From assembly GCA_013138755.1 (NCBI GenBank), contig WTCC01000343.1, positions 1 to 6,583 on the forward strand: DNA of 6,583 nt. The letters are read 5' to 3'. This DNA is from Gammaproteobacteria bacterium (lineage in GTDB: Bacteria > Pseudomonadota > Gammaproteobacteria > SZUA-229). Both the position numbers and the translations under genes were made by a program. Of this stretch, positions 1 to 5,929 are shown piece after piece. The notes under the pieces were generated by a model that saw nothing but the letters and a program-made list of their open reading frames with translations, was not told where the DNA came from and made no database searches. The first letter of the stretch is position 1. Each line of letters starts with the position of its first letter.

Positions 1-632
1 TTCATAAAGGCCACTAACTTACCATCAGGGTTAAGTAGCAATAACGCCGAACTATGGTCGACAAGGTAATCGCTTTCACTCGATGAATCGTCAGCTGCCA
101 TCTTCATATAAACCACGCTCATCTGTAACGTCAACGCCTTTATCAAGTTATCGTCACCAGTCACGCCGATAAAATCTTTATCAAAGTACTGCACATACTC
201 GCCAAGCATTTCGACCTTATCTCGATCAGGGTCAACAGAGATAAAAAATACTTCTGGGAAAACCTGATTATCAGCAAGCGCTATTTTTTTTGTCTGCGCT
301 AGCACACCCATAGTCACAGGACAGACATCAGGACAATGTGTATATCCGAAGAAAAGTAGACTCCAGTGCCCGGTTAAATCTTCCAGTGTAAAATCACTGC
401 CATCATCCTGCAGTAGTGCAGGAACAGCAATTTTTCTAGCAGGAGAGAGTATTGCTCCCTGAATCGGTGAAAACTTCTTCCTGGCCTCCGCCAACGCCTC
501 ATCATGCGCCTTTAGGTTAGCGCCCTCAGCAGTTTCGCTATTTCTACCCTGCATAGATGAAAGCCAAAAACCGGCTGACATGGCGACTACTGCAGCGACA
601 ATAAGGATTAACTTCGACTTATTATTTCTCAT
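1..632 (-). CDS. sco: Sco1/SenC/PrrC-family copper chaperone for the CuA site of cytochrome c oxidase (C-terminus cut by window edge)
   Basis: The protein is a membrane-anchored, thioredoxin-fold copper chaperone and thiol reductase that family knowledge links to CuA assembly in oxidase subunit II. About 210 residues are visible and the C-terminal end lies beyond base 1. Residues about 7-25 form one hydrophobic N-terminal anchor after a short basic start (MRNNKSK), so the domain should face the periplasm. The diagnostic motif GYTHCPDVCP gives a CxxxC pair at Cys100 and Cys104. The third copper ligand, a His in the context DHSSALLLLNPDG, is at about residue 193. All three ligands are therefore present and the protein looks functional. 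The ATG at 632 is 7 bases past the ctaB stop codon, which suggests co-transcription. I see no clear Shine-Dalgarno sequence, so translation may be coupled to ctaB. The next in-frame ATG (codon 18) would cut into the anchor, so 632 is preferred. Confidence 0.95.
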   Translation of the reverse strand, partial: MRNNKSKLILIVAAVVAMSAGFWLSSMQGRNSETAEGANLKAHDEALAEARKKFSPIQGAILSPARKIAVPALLQDDGSDFTLEDLTGHWSLLFFGYTHCPDVCPVTMGVLAQTKKIALADNQVFPEVFFISVDPDRDKVEMLGEYVQYFDKDFIGVTGDDNLIKALTLQMSVVYMKMAADDSSSESDYLVDHSSALLLLNPDGKLVAFM

Positions 633-639
633 AGCGCAA

Positions 640-1587
640 TTAAGAGCACTTGAATTGAAAACTGTTACAGAGATATTGACTGATCTCACCAGCGAAGTAA
701 TGGTCGATGACCATTGCAATAAACAACAACATCAAATAATTGATCGAATAGACGAAAGTAGAGATTGCTGCGTTTTTACGTGTACTAAACATCAACAAAA
801 ATACTTTATAGAAAAAATATAAACCAAGTAGTACAGCAGATACCAGATAAAATTCACCACGCATGTATGCCAGGTAAGGTAGCAACGTAACCATGAACAT
901 TAAAACCGTATAGCCGAGAATGGAATACTTGGTGAACTCGATTCCATGGGTAACAGGCAACATCGGTAGATTTACCTTCGCGTAATCATCCCGACGGTGA
1001 ATAGCCAATGCCCAGAAATGTGGCGGCGTCCAGGTATAAATAATTAAAACCAGTAATATCCCATGAGGGTCCATCGCACCGGTTACAGAAGTCCAGCCCA
1101 GCAGAGGCGGGGTAGCGCCAGCAAGACCGCCAATAACAATATTCTGTGGCGTCGCTTTCTTCAGGTACATGGTATAGATCACTGCATAACCAATCATACT
1201 GGCAAAGGTTAATACTGCTGTTAACACGTTAATCCATGCCGTTAATACAAACACTGATGCAGCTGCCATCATTACCGCAAATATAAAAGCGTTCTGTTGA
1301 CTTACGCGACCTTTAGGTAATGGACGATTTTTTGTCCTGGCCATGCGCGCATCACTTTCTCTCTCGACGATCTGATTGATCGCCGCACCAGCAGCACTAC
1401 CTAAACCAATACCGACAGTCGACATGATTAAAATAAACAAAGATATCTCACCAGGTGGGCTTGCTAAGACAACGCCAACAACTGAGGTCAACAATAAAAG
1501 AGCTACAACTTTTGGTTTACACAGGTCGAAATAATCACGCCATGTCGTATTTTTACTTTTATCGATTGTTTCGCTATCTGTGCTCAT
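640..1587 (-). CDS. ctaB: Protoheme IX farnesyltransferase (heme O synthase)
   Basis: This UbiA-family polytopic membrane prenyltransferase, also called CyoE, transfers a farnesyl group from farnesyl diphosphate to heme B, making heme O. It is 315 residues long, slightly longer than many members because of a polar N-terminal extension. The prenyl-diphosphate/Mg-binding motif is at about residues 71-91 (NQIVERESD followed by MARTKNRPLP). The first acidic position of the usual NxxxDxxxD pattern is Glu75 instead of Asp, and Asp79 is kept. A second conserved stretch, TPPHFWALAIHRRDDY, lies at about 187-202 and is followed by LPMLPV. Eight or nine hydrophobic segments are visible. The gene lies 33 bases downstream of ctaA and 7 bases upstream of sco, in heme A pathway order. 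The ATG at 1587 has no strong ribosome binding site. The cyoE name is used for the homologue in bo3 oxidase operons; ctaB fits this aa3 context. Confidence 0.97.
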   Translation of the reverse strand: MSTDSETIDKSKNTTWRDYFDLCKPKVVALLLLTSVVGVVLASPPGEISLFILIMSTVGIGLGSAAGAAINQIVERESDARMARTKNRPLPKGRVSQQNAFIFAVMMAAASVFVLTAWINVLTAVLTFASMIGYAVIYTMYLKKATPQNIVIGGLAGATPPLLGWTSVTGAMDPHGILLVLIIYTWTPPHFWALAIHRRDDYAKVNLPMLPVTHGIEFTKYSILGYTVLMFMVTLLPYLAYMRGEFYLVSAVLLGLYFFYKVFLLMFSTRKNAAISTFVYSINYLMLLFIAMVIDHYFAGEISQYLCNSFQFKCS

Positions 1588-1620
1588 AATATTGTTTTTA
1601 TAAATTTTATCGGAATCGAA

Positions 1621-2625
1621 TTAACGTAATTTTTTCAAGCCTGAATAATGCACCAATGTTGCCAAGCTCATTAATAACAAGACGGCGACACCATTATGTG
1701 CAACGGCTACCATCAATGGCAGAGAAAATATAACGTTTGATATACCTAGAGTAACTTGAGCGATCAACAGAGTTGAAATCCAAAGTGCAAACTTTGTCCA
1801 GCCTGAAGAAAATAACTTAATAATCAAAAAACTTAAATATAATGTAGTAATCAACGCGCCCAATCGATGCATCCACTGAATCGTAACGCGTGAGATGTTA
1901 TCGAGGTGTCCACCGAGATAACTCTGCACACCTTCGGTGCTAACAGTGAACGCACCGGAAAAATCGAGTGGTGGAATCATACTTCCCTGACATGTCGGAA
2001 AGTCTTCACAGATAATTGCCGCATAGTTAGCACTGGTCCAACCACCTAGCACTATCTGAAGAAAGACAATTATCATACCCAGTAACGCTGCGGTTCTTAC
2101 AGGGCTAGCCCATGCTACCGGGTTGCCGTGTCTAATATTTAAAAATAGGATCAACAACAAAGTTAGAGTGATGAATCCGCCCAGCAGATGCCCCATAACG
2201 ATAATAGGTAACAATCCCATCGTTACAGTCCACATCCCTAGAGCAGCCTGAAAAATAATAATACCAAGCAAAGCAAATGAAAGAGCTAAAGGCTGTTCTT
2301 TTTTACTGCGATGGACAAAACCTAATACTGCAAGGGCAGCAACCAACAGACCTAAGCTACCAGCAAAATAACGGTGAATCATTTCAGGCCAGGCTTTATC
2401 AGCTTCTACTGGCGAATCAGGAAACGCTTCTGTAGCGGTCTGAAGTTCATGTAATTCTTCAGGAACCGTTAGAAAACCATAACAGCCGGGCCAATCAGGA
2501 CAACCCAGACCGGCATCGACCAACCTTGTATAAGCACCAAGCAAAACGACAATAAAAGCTAGTACAACAGCGAGTAAACTTAACTTGTAGCTCAAGCTTT
2601 TTTTCTGTGGACGCAATTTATCCAA
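1621..2625 (-). CDS. ctaA: Heme A synthase (COX15/CtaA family)
   Basis: CtaA oxidises the C8 methyl group of heme O to a formyl group, producing heme A for cytochrome aa3. The protein has 334 residues and about eight membrane segments arranged as two related four-helix halves. The four expected heme-ligand histidines are visible: His84 (EMIHRYFAG), His146 (GHLLGG), His253 (QWMHRLGA) and His310 (VAVAHNG). The family glutamate is at residue 81, before the first His. Both extracytoplasmic cysteine pairs are present: Cys42/Cys48 in GLGCPDWPGCYG and Cys206/Cys212 in ICEDFPTCQG. The start appears to be TTG at 2625. It overlaps the stop codon of the preceding gene by 8 bases (TTGGATAA) and is preceded by AAAGG at a 9-base spacing. 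No ATG occurs before the first helix, so TTG is well supported. Translation is probably coupled to the upstream gene. ctaB follows 33 bases downstream. Confidence 0.96.
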   Translation of the reverse strand: MDKLRPQKKSLSYKLSLLAVVLAFIVVLLGAYTRLVDAGLGCPDWPGCYGFLTVPEELHELQTATEAFPDSPVEADKAWPEMIHRYFAGSLGLLVAALAVLGFVHRSKKEQPLALSFALLGIIIFQAALGMWTVTMGLLPIIVMGHLLGGFITLTLLLILFLNIRHGNPVAWASPVRTAALLGMIIVFLQIVLGGWTSANYAAIICEDFPTCQGSMIPPLDFSGAFTVSTEGVQSYLGGHLDNISRVTIQWMHRLGALITTLYLSFLIIKLFSSGWTKFALWISTLLIAQVTLGISNVIFSLPLMVAVAHNGVAVLLLMSLATLVHYSGLKKLR

Positions 2626-3250
2626 TTTGAGACGCCTTTAACAATTTCTTTAGATCATACAAAAATTCTTTATTTGGCTGATCTTGCGTAAATCGCATCA
2701 TGACATTTCCCATAGGGTCCATGATGTAAGTTTCGTTGTTACTTATTGCTATGTCGTCGCGAATATTGATACCTAAAGCATCTGTTATAACTTTTAAATC
2801 ACCATTAACATGAATGACATTATCATGCTTTTCAGAAATCAATTTTGTTAACGCTTCGCCTGCTGGTTCAAGATGAACAAACATTCTACTGAGCCGGTGC
2901 TGATCTTTTCCCAGAGAGGTATGAATCTGGCGTGTATCGAATAAACGTTGCTCACATGCGGCATCACAATCTTTATTCACGAAAGAGATTAATCGCCATT
3001 TATATGTCAGCTCGTCTGCTTCGATAACCTTATCGTTCTCATCAGTCAGTTTAAAACTAGTAATATGAACGATAGGGTTCAGTATCTCACCATGATTGAT
3101 GAATGATTTGACTTCAACAAAAAAGAACATGATGTACGCTAATACAACAGGTGCAATAAATGCTAATACCACAAACCAAACAGTGTAAGGATTTCTTTTT
3201 TTACCAGCTATTGAATTATTAGCCGGCCTAGTTTCAATCTCACTCATCAT
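2618..3250 (-). CDS. Sco-like (degenerate thioredoxin-fold) membrane protein of the cox locus, function unknown
   Basis: From the chosen ATG the product has 210 residues: a polar basic N-terminus, one transmembrane anchor at about 24-44 (VWFVVLAFIAPVVLAYIMFFF) and a periplasmic domain. The domain resembles Sco proteins in outline. It has a CxxxC pair (KDCDAACEQR, Cys95 and Cys99) and a later turn, YIMDPMGNVMMRF, matching the Sco segment LLLNPDGKLVAF. The His that Sco proteins place just before that turn is absent; Ser or Asn occupies the position (ISNNETYIMDP). The C-terminus (LKKLLKASQIG) resembles the unnamed protein that I recall between SURF1 and COX15 genes in Pseudomonas. A redox or chaperone role in oxidase assembly is inference only. 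The start is ambiguous: GTG 3256, ATG 3250 and ATG 3247 are in frame, and the last two fall in a duplicated segment. The gene overlaps SURF1 upstream and ctaA downstream. Confidence 0.88.
   Translation of the reverse strand: MMSEIETRPANNSIAGKKRNPYTVWFVVLAFIAPVVLAYIMFFFVEVKSFINHGEILNPIVHITSFKLTDENDKVIEADELTYKWRLISFVNKDCDAACEQRLFDTRQIHTSLGKDQHRLSRMFVHLEPAGEALTKLISEKHDNVIHVNGDLKVITDALGINIRDDIAISNNETYIMDPMGNVMMRFTQDQPNKEFLYDLKKLLKASQIG
2635..2639 (-). promoter_or_regulatory. Ribosome binding site supporting the TTG start of ctaA
   Basis: The minus strand reads AAAGG here, 9 bases before the TTG at 2625. It lies inside the last codons of the Sco-like gene. It supports the TTG as the ctaA start, because the reading frame offers no ATG before the first membrane helix. 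Confidence 0.5.
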
Positions 3251-3263
3251 TCTCACTCATCAT
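3238..3263. repeat. Perfect 13-bp tandem duplication across the SURF1 / Sco-like gene junction
   Basis: The plus-strand unit TCTCACTCATCAT occurs at 3238-3250 and again at 3251-3263 without mismatch; on the minus strand it reads ATGATGAGTGAGA. The first copy in the direction of transcription encodes MMSE in the SURF1 frame. The second copy encodes the MMSE start of the next protein in another frame and also contains most of the SURF1 stop codon. Thirteen is not a multiple of three, so the copy number sets whether the two frames are separate or joined. Confidence 0.95.
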
Positions 3264-4031
3264 ATACTCACTTTTACTTTTTTTCGTATTCACAACAATA
3301 TAAATGACAAATAACGCCAGTGTCATCGCAAACCATTGAAATGCATAACCGTTATTTTTAGCTGCATTCAAATTCAGAACAGGCAGATCATACTCAAAAG
3401 CTCCTGCTTCGTCTTCATTTAGCCAGATCACCATATCATACAGTTTGTAACCTAACATTTCGCTTAATTCCGTCAGATCAACATACTGCAAAACAACTGG
3501 CCAACTATCAGCTCGGTTTACATTATCTGCAAGTATCAACGCTGCAGACGGTGGCAGATCTAATAATCCATGTAGTGCGATCGCACCTGACGGCGTTTTG
3601 ATATCAGGTAATTGCTCTCGTGTTTTCCCCATACCAACAAATCCACGTGCTACCAGAATGGCTTCTGTATCACTCACTTTTATTGGCGTGTAAACATGGT
3701 AACCAACACGACCTTTAACTATTTTATTATCCAGTAAAAAGCTATGTTGCGTGTCAAATTCACCATCAAACATGACCGGAAGATAGCGGCGCTCATCAGC
3801 TGATGAGCCTAGATCACCTATGCCTATGGGCGGTAAATTTTTACGCTGTTCAATTTTATCTTGTAAGTCACCTTTAAATTCAGCTCGATCGAGCTGCCAA
3901 AACCCAAGTGACATCATGGTGTATAACAAAACAACTGTCACCAGCGTACTGACTATACCTGGGCTGAAGCTATACGATGCGATACGCAATGAAAATAAAC
4001 GATATTCTCTAACTACACCAATAATATTCAC
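3240..4031 (-). CDS. SURF1-family cytochrome c oxidase assembly protein
   Basis: SURF1 (Shy1 in yeast) is an inner-membrane factor that assists heme a insertion into oxidase subunit I. From the GTG at 4031 the product has 263 residues and the standard plan: a first helix at about 26-45 ending in LGFWQLDRAE, a periplasmic domain, and a last helix at about 230-248 (FQWFAMTLALFVIYIVV). Recognisable core pieces are LLDNKIVKGRVGYHVYTPI (about 99-117), ILVARGFVG (about 125-133) and the final GYAFQWFAM. The residue two before that GY, usually His (KHxGYA), is Asn here (KNNGYA, Asn226). The start is uncertain. GTG 4031 has a weak upstream GCGAG. TTG 3989 would give MRIASYSFSPG, which resembles family N-termini but lacks a ribosome binding site. 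TTG 4070 would leave almost no room for a promoter. The last 11 bases overlap the next gene. Confidence 0.93.
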   Translation of the reverse strand: MNIIGVVREYRLFSLRIASYSFSPGIVSTLVTVVLLYTMMSLGFWQLDRAEFKGDLQDKIEQRKNLPPIGIGDLGSSADERRYLPVMFDGEFDTQHSFLLDNKIVKGRVGYHVYTPIKVSDTEAILVARGFVGMGKTREQLPDIKTPSGAIALHGLLDLPPSAALILADNVNRADSWPVVLQYVDLTELSEMLGYKLYDMVIWLNEDEAGAFEYDLPVLNLNAAKNNGYAFQWFAMTLALFVIYIVVNTKKSKSEYMMSENDE

Positions 4032-4093
4032 TGGTTTATACTCGCTTATACATATAAAATTTATAACCAATAAAAGACAGATCAGGAAAATTC
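4032..4093. promoter_or_regulatory. AT-rich divergent intergenic region, probable promoters for SURF1 unit and DUF2909 gene
   Basis: This is the only place where genes diverge in the window, so promoters in both directions are expected. It is very AT-rich. On the minus strand TATAAG (4045-4050) and TATAAA (4060-4065) resemble -10 boxes. On the plus strand TATAAAAT (4053-4060) does. I find no convincing -35 hexamer at normal spacing for any of them, so exact promoters cannot be assigned. The Shine-Dalgarno sequence of the plus-strand gene (AGGA, 4084-4087) lies at its right end. Confidence 0.35.
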
Positions 4094-4300
4094 ATGGTAT
4101 TCAAAATCGTCATTCTAAGTTTATTACTTATTGTTCTTATCAGCCTGGGCTCTGCACTTGCTGCTATGGCCAAAGGAGACAAATCTGACAAAATGCTTAA
4201 ATCATTATCTTGGCGGATCGGCCTGTCGGTCACTATATTTATACTACTTTTAATAGGGCAGGCAACAGGACTAATCACACCACACGGCTTACTTAATTAA
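4094..4300 (+). CDS. DUF2909-family small twin-transmembrane protein
   Basis: The product has 68 residues. It contains two hydrophobic helices, at about 4-24 (KIVILSLLLIVLISLGSALA) and 44-62 (LSVTIFILLLIGQATGLI). They are joined by a short charged loop, KGDKSDKMLKSLSWRIG, and the protein ends in TPHGLLN. The layout, the WRIGLS motif at the start of helix two and the PHGL ending match what I know of DUF2909 proteins. These are found near cox genes in gammaproteobacteria and have no established function. Its position between coxC and SURF1 suggests a role in oxidase assembly or stability, which is inference. It is the only gene on the plus strand. The ATG is well supported by AGGA 6 bases upstream. 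Its 3' end faces coxC across a shared terminator, so it is likely transcribed alone. Confidence 0.88.
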   Translation: MVFKIVILSLLLIVLISLGSALAAMAKGDKSDKMLKSLSWRIGLSVTIFILLLIGQATGLITPHGLLN

Positions 4301-4308
4301 CTCGTATA

Positions 4309-4346
4309 AACAAAAAATCGCGGAACAAGTTCCGCGATTTTTTGTT
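4309..4346. terminator. Bidirectional intrinsic terminator between DUF2909 gene and coxC
   Basis: The left arm 4309-4326 and right arm 4329-4346 are perfect reverse complements of 18 bases around a 2-base centre (AA). In RNA the loop would open to about four bases. The GC-rich core ATCGCGGAAC is flanked by six A on the left and six T on the right. Transcripts from either strand therefore end the hairpin with a U-run. It lies 8 bases after the DUF2909 stop codon and 29 bases after the coxC stop codon, so it should end both convergent transcripts. Confidence 0.93.
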
Positions 4347-4375
4347 CTAATTTATATTAACGTATAACCAGGCTT

Positions 4376-5254
4376 TTATAGCCAATACACAAATATAAAC
4401 AGCCCCAACCAAACCACATCCACAAAATGCCAGTACCAGGCAACTGCTTCAAAAGCAAAATGCTTCTCTGCAGTAAAGTGACCTTTTATGGAACGGATCA
4501 ACATAACAAATAACATGGTTGTACCCATCGTTACATGGAAACCGTGAAAACCGGTTAATAAGAAGAAAGTACTACCATAGATACCCGATTCTAAGGTTAG
4601 GCCCAAGTCACTATATGCATGTATATACTCTTCAGCTTGAAGCACAAGGAAGATACAACCTAATGCTACAGTTGCTGCTAACCACATAATTAATGGTTTT
4701 CTATGTCCAGCACGTAAAGCGTGATGTGCGATCGTTACAGTAACAGAAGACAATAATAGTATTGCTGTATTCCATGCTGGTAGGCCAGATGCAGGAATTA
4801 CTTCACTTGGACCAATAAACTTGGCATTGTCAGGATTAGTCATGACTGGCCATACAGCTTCGAAAGCAGGCCATAGCAATTCATGCGTTGCCGCATTATT
4901 ACCTGCACCACCTAACCATTCCATCGCGATGATACGTGAGTACCAGAGAGCGCCAAAGAAGGCTGCGAAGAACATAACTTCTGAGAAGATGAACCATAGC
5001 ATGCCAATACGGAAAGACCTATCAACTTGCGGATTATAAACATCAGCCATTGATTCTTTAATAACTGCGCCAAACCATCCAAAGAATAGATAAGCGATCA
5101 TTAAGAAACCGACAGGTAATATCAGGTTGATTTCACCTGCATGAAGTGAAGTAACCGCACCAATAACTGTTGTAGTTAACGCAATCGTACCAACGATAGG
5201 CCACTTGCTCGGTTCTGGTATGAAATATACATCATGGTTTGTGCTTGATGACAT
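4376..5254 (-). CDS. coxC: Cytochrome c oxidase subunit III
   Basis: Subunit III (also ctaE) is a core, cofactor-free membrane subunit of aa3 oxidase that stabilises subunit I and supports proton uptake. The 292-residue product has about seven membrane helices. Conserved features are the Glu in FSEVMFFAAFFGALWYSR (Glu92), AEEYIHAYSDL (about 207-217), the FLLTGFHGFHVTMGT helix (about 231-245) and the C-terminal segment AVAWYWHFVDVVWLGLFIFVYWL, which ends at the stop codon as in the family. A loop at about 112-160 between helices (GGAGNN to SGLPAWNT) is typical of proteobacterial forms. The ATG at 5254 is preceded by AGGAAA (5262-5267) with 7 bases of spacing, the clearest ribosome binding site in this unit. 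It lies 20 bases downstream of ctaG and is the last gene before the terminator at 4309-4346. Confidence 0.98.
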   Translation of the reverse strand: MSSSTNHDVYFIPEPSKWPIVGTIALTTTVIGAVTSLHAGEINLILPVGFLMIAYLFFGWFGAVIKESMADVYNPQVDRSFRIGMLWFIFSEVMFFAAFFGALWYSRIIAMEWLGGAGNNAATHELLWPAFEAVWPVMTNPDNAKFIGPSEVIPASGLPAWNTAILLLSSVTVTIAHHALRAGHRKPLIMWLAATVALGCIFLVLQAEEYIHAYSDLGLTLESGIYGSTFFLLTGFHGFHVTMGTTMLFVMLIRSIKGHFTAEKHFAFEAVAWYWHFVDVVWLGLFIFVYWL

Positions 5255-5274
5255 AGTTCTATTTCCTAGTTTTT

Positions 5275-5898
5275 TTAATGTTGCGCCAGAGGTGTGCTCA
5301 GTACATCAGAAATTTTAGCTGTAGCTGTAGCTACTGTCGCTTTTGATTCTGAACTAACGTTCGCGTCCTCTGATCCTGGTTTTATAAAAAATGTATACGA
5401 CAGTGATATCTCATGAACATCCTCATCAATAGCAGGATCAATAATAAATACCACTGGCATTATTTTCTCTTCGCCGGCTTTTAACAGTTGCTCTGTGAAA
5501 CAGAAACATTCTGTTTTCATAAAATAAGCTGCTGCTGTACCTGGTGAAACACTCGGTACTGCATTTCCGACTATATCTCTATTCGTCACGTTCCTGGCTA
5601 AGTACTCAATACGTGTTGCTTCGCCAGGGTGCACATAGACTTTATAGGTTAAAGGCTTAAATTCCCATGGCATACCGTCATTAGTATTGGCCAAAAACTC
5701 AACTTTTATTTTTCTTGTGGTATCAACTTGCATCTGTTCGTCAGATACATATTGAACACCCGTTTTACCGTTTAGTCCAGTGTACTCGCAAAACACATCG
5801 TACAACGGAACTAGCGCAAACCCAAAACAAAACATGCCAAGAACCACAAATAATAAATTCTGTATAACCTTTTTATTACTCTGATCTAAATTTGACAT
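5275..5898 (-). CDS. ctaG: Cytochrome c oxidase assembly protein CtaG/Cox11 (copper delivery to CuB)
   Basis: CtaG (Cox11) is an inner-membrane copper chaperone with a periplasmic immunoglobulin-like domain that supplies copper to the CuB site in subunit I. The product has 207 residues, the usual length. One N-terminal anchor at about 13-33 is followed by the conserved PLYDVFCEYTGLNGKT (Cys37). The copper-binding pair is in the CFCF motif (Cys131 and Cys133), followed by EQLLKAGEEKIMPVVFIIDP, and the late SYTFF strand is also present. The C-terminal tail after about residue 175 is Ser/Ala/Thr-rich and looks unstructured. The ATG at 5898 has only a poor ribosome binding site (AAG-type). It lies 31 bases downstream of the coxA stop codon, so re-initiation or coupling is plausible. 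No small gene fits between coxA and ctaG. This is Cox11-type CtaG, not the unrelated Bacillus CtaG. Confidence 0.97.
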   Translation of the reverse strand: MSNLDQSNKKVIQNLLFVVLGMFCFGFALVPLYDVFCEYTGLNGKTGVQYVSDEQMQVDTTRKIKVEFLANTNDGMPWEFKPLTYKVYVHPGEATRIEYLARNVTNRDIVGNAVPSVSPGTAAAYFMKTECFCFTEQLLKAGEEKIMPVVFIIDPAIDEDVHEISLSYTFFIKPGSEDANVSSESKATVATATAKISDVLSTPLAQH

Positions 5899-5929
5899 GC
5901 TTACTTGTCTGGGCCGCCTTTTACTACAA

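Noticed and set aside
580..822. Plus-strand open frame of 80 codons opposite the sco start and the ctaB 3' end
   Set aside because: It is antisense to two well-supported genes. Its product has no recognisable domain, and its opening simply mirrors the coding strand.
1353..1377. Glu replacing the first Asp of the CtaB NxxxDxxxD motif
   Set aside because: It is an acidic-for-acidic change in a motif that is variable at this position in the family, as far as I recall. The rest of the active-site sequence is intact, so loss of function is unlikely.
3820..4188. Plus-strand open frame of 122 codons opposite the SURF1 start and running into the DUF2909 gene
   Set aside because: It is antisense to SURF1 and out of frame with the DUF2909 gene, which has a clear ribosome binding site and a recognisable family. 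The product is not protein-like.
4036..4278. Minus-strand open frame of 80 codons opposite the DUF2909 gene
   Set aside because: It lies almost entirely antisense to the 68-residue membrane protein. It has no family resemblance and no ribosome binding site.
4821..5039. Plus-strand open frame of 72 codons inside coxC
   Set aside because: It is a shadow of the subunit III coding sequence.
5317..5335. Short GTAGCT hexamer repeat near the ctaG 3' end
   Set aside because: It is about two and a half imperfectly bounded copies encoding an Ala/Thr-rich tail. It is in frame and explained by amino acid composition.
5899..5929. Possible small assembly gene between coxA and ctaG, as in some betaproteobacteria
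   Set aside because: Only 31 bases separate the coxA stop codon from the ctaG start codon, which is too short for such a gene.
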